A stretch of DNA of 64,000 nt from Corticimicrobacter sp040137905. GTDB lineage: Bacteria; Pseudomonadota; Gammaproteobacteria; Burkholderiales; Burkholderiaceae_B. Shown here in pieces: positions 60,493 to 64,000 of this stretch (position 1 is its first letter; each line of letters begins with the position of its first letter). The notes below the pieces were generated by a model. It searched no databases. It was not told where the DNA came from and was given only the letters and a program-made list of their open reading frames with translations. Made by a program: the position numbers and the translations under genes. The DNA is taken from contig NZ_JBEFDG010000044.1 in the NCBI RefSeq assembly GCF_040137905.1, positions 1 to 64,000 of the forward strand, in the 5' to 3' direction.

Positions 60493-60933
60493 TCATGCAT
60501 GATCTGGCGATACGCGTACGGCCTTCCTGCAAATAAACGTACAAGCCGCGGCAGCCACACATCCGGGTACACCAAAGATGATGAGTACCCACATCCCCTC
60601 CGAGCCAGCCCAAACCACTTTACCGAACATGGCGGATGACATCAGCCCCACCAGTCCCATGCAGACATAGGGCAGCCAGCCCGCAGCGTGAGGTTTAAAA
60701 AAACCAGCCACCAGTCCCGTCAGGAAGGCTGGAACGATTCCAACAACATAGGCAAATATCGTTGTCAGCATCCAGCCGGAAATCACGGAGTCAAAACTGA
60801 AACCATGCTCTACGGCATCGCTAAGGATGAGAAACGGCGTCATGAGCAATGCGCCAATCGCCGGTGCCATCAGGGCGAACAAGGCCCCACAAACGATGGT
60901 TTGCCTGAACTTCGATTGAGTGTTCAGTGCCAT
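60493..60933 (-). CDS. Small membrane protein of unknown function
   Basis: 146 residues with four predicted membrane helices (about 12-34, 50-75, 85-103 and 111-133): SGWMLTTIFAYVVGIVPAFLTGLVAGF is the second and third. No recognised domain, motif or signal peptide is visible. Composition is clearly less GC-rich than in its neighbours, with codons such as TTT, AAA and ATA, suggesting acquisition. It is convergent with the VOC gene (7 bases apart) and downstream of purM on the same strand. Confidence 0.7.
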   Translation of the reverse strand: MALNTQSKFRQTIVCGALFALMAPAIGALLMTPFLILSDAVEHGFSFDSVISGWMLTTIFAYVVGIVPAFLTGLVAGFFKPHAAGWLPYVCMGLVGLMSSAMFGKVVWAGSEGMWVLIIFGVPGCVAAAACTFICRKAVRVSPDHA

Positions 60934-60999
60934 CAGATATGGGCAGCCTTATGGCGTTCGCAGCTTTTATGATGATCCGCGCACAGTTCCAGAACAATC

Positions 61000-62049
61000 T
61001 TACTCGACCGTGGTCTGCGCAACACCGTCTGCGCGCTCGACGATCTCGCCCAGCGCCCAGACCGTTTCACCCTGCTCGCGCAGCGTGGCGGCAATGGCGT
61101 CGGCCTGTTGTGCATCCACCACAACGACCATGCCGATACCGCAGTTGAATACACGGTGCATTTCCTGGTCGGCAATGCCACCTTCGCGCTGCATCCAGTC
61201 AAACAACACCGGACGCGTCCAGGCGTCGCGATGCAGGCGGGCGCTGAGCGAAGACTCAAGGATACGCGGTACGTTTTCGAGCAGACCGCCGCCGGTAATG
61301 TGGGCCAGGCCCTTGATGGCCGTGCCATGCTGCGCCAGCGCCTGCAGCACCGACTTGACGTAGATGCGGGTGGGTGCCATGACCACGTCGGACAGACGCT
61401 GCCCGTGGAAGTCCTGGTCCGGTTTGGCCTGGGTGCGTTCAACCACCTTGCGCAGCAGCGAATAGCCGTTGGAGTGTGCACCACTGGAGGCCAGGCCGAG
61501 CACGACATCGCCCGGACGGATGGACTTGCCATTGATCATGGCCGATTTTTCGACCGCGCCGACGGCAAAGCCGGCCAGATCGTACTCGCCCTCGGGATAC
61601 ATGCCGGGCATTTCGGCCGTTTCACCACCGATCAGGGCGCAGCCTGCCAGCTCGCAACCCTTGGCGATGCCGCCCACCACACGGGCGGCCGTATCTACCG
61701 ACAGCTTGCCGCAGGCGAAATAATCGAGGAAGAACAGCGGCTCGGCACCCTGCACCAGAATATCGTTGACGCTCATGGCCACCAGATCGATACCCACGGT
61801 GTCATGGCAGTTCCAGTCAAAGGCCAGGCGCAGCTTGGTGCCGACACCGTCGGTGCCCGACACCAGCACCGGTTCGCGGTATTTCTGCGGCACTTCGAAC
61901 AGGGCACCGAACCCACCGATGCCGGCCAGCACGCCCGGACGCATCGTCCGCGCAGCCAGGGGCTTGATACGGTCGACCAGCGCGTCGCCCGCATCGATGT
62001 CAACACCGGCATCGCGGTAGGTCAGGGGAGCATTGTTTTGAGATGTCAT
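61000..62049 (-). CDS. purM: Phosphoribosylformylglycinamidine cyclo-ligase (AIR synthetase)
   Basis: 349 residues from the ATG at 62049, the family size; the frame stays open upstream, overlapping hda on the other strand. Fifth step of purine synthesis. Seen: TYRDAGVDIDAGDALVDRIKP, LVSGTDGVGTKLRLAFD (about 61-77), AMSVNDILVQGAEPLFFLDYFA, CALIGGETAEMPGMY, GLASSGAHSNGYSLLRK and HITGGGLLENVPR. It is divergent from hda, a common Burkholderiales arrangement. Confidence 0.98.
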   Translation of the reverse strand: MTSQNNAPLTYRDAGVDIDAGDALVDRIKPLAARTMRPGVLAGIGGFGALFEVPQKYREPVLVSGTDGVGTKLRLAFDWNCHDTVGIDLVAMSVNDILVQGAEPLFFLDYFACGKLSVDTAARVVGGIAKGCELAGCALIGGETAEMPGMYPEGEYDLAGFAVGAVEKSAMINGKSIRPGDVVLGLASSGAHSNGYSLLRKVVERTQAKPDQDFHGQRLSDVVMAPTRIYVKSVLQALAQHGTAIKGLAHITGGGLLENVPRILESSLSARLHRDAWTRPVLFDWMQREGGIADQEMHRVFNCGIGMVVVVDAQQADAIAATLREQGETVWALGEIVERADGVAQTTVE

Positions 62050-62144
62050 GAGAAAAGTCGCCAAGTATGTGACAATTGCGTATTTACACGCACAGTCTTC
62101 TATTTTACCCGGATGCGCGAAACTGTAATGCCCTGTCGCCGCAC

Positions 62145-62846
62145 ATGAACCGTCAACTCGTCCTGGATGTCCTGCCGGCACCCGGTGCCACCCTCGAAAA
62201 CTACATCGCTGGCGACAATGCCGAAGCGCTGTCTGCCCTGCAGAACCTGCTGACCGGCCGGGCCGTCTATCTCTGGGGTGCCGACGGCTGTGGTCGTACG
62301 CACTTGCTGACCGCACTGTGCCAGCAGGAAGCCGGCCTGCTGCTGACGCTGGACGCTTCTGCCGAACACATCCGCACCATCGCCGACACCGATGCAACGA
62401 CCCACCTGCCAAGACTGCTGGCCGTGGACGACCTGCACCGCATGGATGCAGACCAGCAGGCCGCCGTGTTCGCGCTCTACAACCGCTGGCGTGCCTCGGC
62501 CGCCTCGCCGCAGGGTTTTGCCCTGGCCGTGGCCGGCAACCAGGCACCGATGGCCATGCCATTGCGCGAAGACCTGCGCACCCGCCTCGGCTGGGACCTG
62601 GTCTTCCGGCTGACGCCGCTGTCCGACGCCGACAAGCGCCATGCCCTCGAAACCCAGGCAGCAGCACGCGGCCTGCAACTCTCGCCCGAAGTGCTGAACT
62701 GGATCCTGACCCACTACGAACGCGACATGCGCCGCCTGAGCGCCCTGCTTGATGCGCTTGATCGTTACTCCCTGGCCACCCGGCGCGCCATTACTGTGCC
62801 TTTGCTGCGCGCCATGCTGGCCGACCCCAATACCACCGTCGCATGA
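62145..62846 (+). CDS. hda: DnaA regulatory inactivator Hda
   Basis: 233 residues from the ATG at 62145 (MNRQLVLDVLPAPGATLENY, the normal opening with the clamp-binding Q-L-x-L-D near residues 4-8). A DnaA-related AAA+ protein that, with the beta clamp, stimulates DnaA-ATP hydrolysis to stop re-initiation. Seen: LENYIAGDNAEALSALQNLL, the P-loop LWGADGCGRTHLLTALC (Lys of GKT replaced by Arg, about 43-59), LAVDDLHRMDADQQAAVFALYNRW (Walker B), and RTRLGWDLVFRLTPLSDADKRHAL. Confidence 0.95.
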   Translation: MNRQLVLDVLPAPGATLENYIAGDNAEALSALQNLLTGRAVYLWGADGCGRTHLLTALCQQEAGLLLTLDASAEHIRTIADTDATTHLPRLLAVDDLHRMDADQQAAVFALYNRWRASAASPQGFALAVAGNQAPMAMPLREDLRTRLGWDLVFRLTPLSDADKRHALETQAAARGLQLSPEVLNWILTHYERDMRRLSALLDALDRYSLATRRAITVPLLRAMLADPNTTVA

Positions 62847-63562
62847 ACACTACGCTCTCCCTCTCGCCCGGCACCCGGCTGGCGCTGTTCGACCTGGACC
62901 ATACGCTGCTGCCGCTCGACAGTGATTACCAGTGGGCCGATTTCCTGGCCGGCAGCGGCCATGCCGGCGACCCTGCCACAGCGCGTCGCCGCAACGATGA
63001 GCTGATGGACCGCTACAACCAGGGCAACCTGACGGCAGCCGAATCCGCCGAGTTCATGCTTGGCCTGCTGGCCGGGCATCGCCCCAGCGACCTGGCGGCA
63101 TGGCATGAAACCTTCATGCGCGACATCATCCGCCCGGCCATTCAGCCGCAGGCACTGGCACTGGTGGAGTCACACCTTGCCGCCGGAGACCTGTGCCTGA
63201 TCGTGACAGCCACCAACACCTTTGTCACCGAGCCCATCGCCCGTGCGTTCGGTATTCCTCACCTGATCGGTGCCACGCCCGAATATCGCAACGGCCGCTA
63301 TACCGGCCGCCTGCTCGGCACCCCCAGTTTCCGCGAAGGCAAAATCGTGCGCGTAGAGCAATGGCTGACTGCCCACGACCTGTCCTTCGACCAGTTCGAA
63401 AAGACTTTCTTCTACAGCGATTCGATCAACGACCTGCCACTGCTGGAGCGCGTCAGCGATCCCGTGGCAGCCAACCCCAGCCCGGCACTGCGCGCCATCG
63501 CGCAGGAACATGGCTGGCGCATCCTGGATCTGTTCGATCATCACGAAGACCAAAAATCATGA
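62843..63562 (+). CDS. HAD-IB family phosphatase (SerB-like)
   Basis: 239 residues. Motif I LALFDLDHTLLPLDSDYQWADF (nucleophile Asp about 17, D-L-D-H-T), motif II in LCLIVTATNTFVTEPIAR, motif III Lys in FREGKIVRVEQW, and motif IV YSDSINDLPLLERV. The subclass TIGR01490 includes phosphoserine-phosphatase-like and histidinol-phosphate-phosphatase proteins; the substrate cannot be fixed. It overlaps hda by four bases (ATGA) and pcnB by four, so the three are tightly coupled. Confidence 0.92.
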   Translation: MNTTLSLSPGTRLALFDLDHTLLPLDSDYQWADFLAGSGHAGDPATARRRNDELMDRYNQGNLTAAESAEFMLGLLAGHRPSDLAAWHETFMRDIIRPAIQPQALALVESHLAAGDLCLIVTATNTFVTEPIARAFGIPHLIGATPEYRNGRYTGRLLGTPSFREGKIVRVEQWLTAHDLSFDQFEKTFFYSDSINDLPLLERVSDPVAANPSPALRAIAQEHGWRILDLFDHHEDQKS

Positions 63563-64000
63563 GCACCCTGAAACGCATCGTCCGCAAGATCCTCACCCTG
63601 GGCAAGGCAGACAAGCCACGCATCATTTCGCGCCAGGAGCACGGCATCGACCGGCGGCTGGTGTCGCGTCATGCCATCAAGGTCTGCGAAGTGCTGCAGC
63701 AGGCCGGTTACGAAGCCTATGTCGTCGGTGGTGCGGTACGCGACCTGATCTCGGGACTGGAACCCAAGGATTTCGACGTGGCCACCAATGCCACGCCGGA
63801 GCAGGTTCGCCCGCTGTTTCGCCGCGCTCTGATCATTGGTCGCCGCTTCAAGCTGGTACACGTCGTGTTTGGCCGTGAAATCATCGAGACATCGACATTC
63901 CGCGCACCGGCTGCGCAGGAAGGCGAGAATACGGACGAGCATGGCCGCATTCTGCGCGACAACGTCTTCGGCACCAAGGAAGAGGACGCCGCCCGGCGCG
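63559..64000 (+). CDS. pcnB: Poly(A) polymerase PcnB (3' end outside window)
   Basis: The first 147 codons are present. Adds poly(A) tails to RNAs, priming decay. Seen: RQEHGIDRRLVSRHAIKVCEVLQQAGYEAYVVGGAVRDLISGLEPKDFDV, with the class II nucleotidyltransferase motif GGAVRDLI and DFDVAT (catalytic Asp pair at about 73-75), then NATPEQVRPLFRRALIIGRRFKLVHVVFG. The arginine-rich N-terminus favours PcnB over CCA-adding enzyme. It overlaps the HAD gene by four bases. Confidence 0.95.
   Translation, partial: MSTLKRIVRKILTLGKADKPRIISRQEHGIDRRLVSRHAIKVCEVLQQAGYEAYVVGGAVRDLISGLEPKDFDVATNATPEQVRPLFRRALIIGRRFKLVHVVFGREIIETSTFRAPAAQEGENTDEHGRILRDNVFGTKEEDAARR

Overview
The window is a compact, GC-rich stretch of bacterial chromosome. 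Its gene families suggest a betaproteobacterium of the order Burkholderiales, most likely Alcaligenaceae (Bordetella/Achromobacter/Kerstersia-like). This rests on family resemblance (ilvBNC, a UbiH/UbiM-type hydroxylase beside argA, parE-parC with a small membrane nuclease-like gene, trxA-rho, tsaE-amiC-mutL-miaA, purM beside divergent hda, and pcnB) and not on a database search. About 58 protein genes and one tRNA cover nearly everything. Intergenic gaps are short, and only the 414-base ilv leader exceeds 300 bases. I see no insertion sequence, prophage, CRISPR array or rRNA.

Layout. 1-3.4 kb: the 3' part of a large helicase-nuclease of defence type, a DUF455 ferritin-like protein and an alpha/beta hydrolase; this end is less GC-rich and looks accessory. 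3.5-15.1 kb: ilvBNC (minus) with a terminator, a ubiquinone-type hydroxylase divergent from argA, yggX, a SulP anion transporter, a YidB-like protein, an alanine racemase divergent from an Lrp regulator, and a GNAT enzyme. 15.1-18.9 kb (minus): an operon of a flavin/2Fe-2S reductase, D-amino-acid dehydrogenase and an orphan UgpB-like binding protein. 19.0-22.7 kb (minus): a complete ectoine/hydroxyectoine operon, ectR-ectA-ectB-ectC-ectD, with a clear sigma70 promoter lying inside the end of the preceding gene. 22.7-27.6 kb (minus): topoisomerase IV (parE, parC) followed by a membrane-anchored Mrr-like protein with degenerate catalytic residues.

27.9-40.2 kb: trxA, rho, the argP/argO-type regulator-exporter pair, yhdP, a CHMI-type tautomerase, an MFS exporter, glnE and queH. 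40.2-46.0 kb (minus): a single LolC/E-type permease with LolD, then tatD and comEC. 46.1-54.9 kb: an unassigned protein overlapping recJ, an M48 metallopeptidase lipoprotein, a nitronate-monooxygenase-like enzyme, tRNA-Arg(CCU), ybaK, xerD, an AEC transporter and fumC. 55.1-64 kb: tsaE-amiC-mutL-miaA, a VOC protein, a small membrane protein, purM, and the overlapping chain hda-HAD phosphatase-pcnB, the last cut by the window end.

Much of the content is amino-acid metabolism and its control (ilv, argA, dadX/dadA/lrp, argP/argO, glnE), osmoprotection (ect) and genome maintenance (topoisomerase IV, RecJ, XerD, MutL, Hda). No complete new multi-gene system stands out. The most unusual signals are small: an AT-rich, rare-codon patch inside tsaE; a hairpin that could hide the comEC ribosome-binding site; a terminator and short leader ORF in front of the SulP gene; a 24-base pure pyrimidine tract instead of a Shine-Dalgarno sequence at rho; the degenerate nuclease-like gene tied to topoisomerase IV; and the truncated helicase-nuclease at the left edge.
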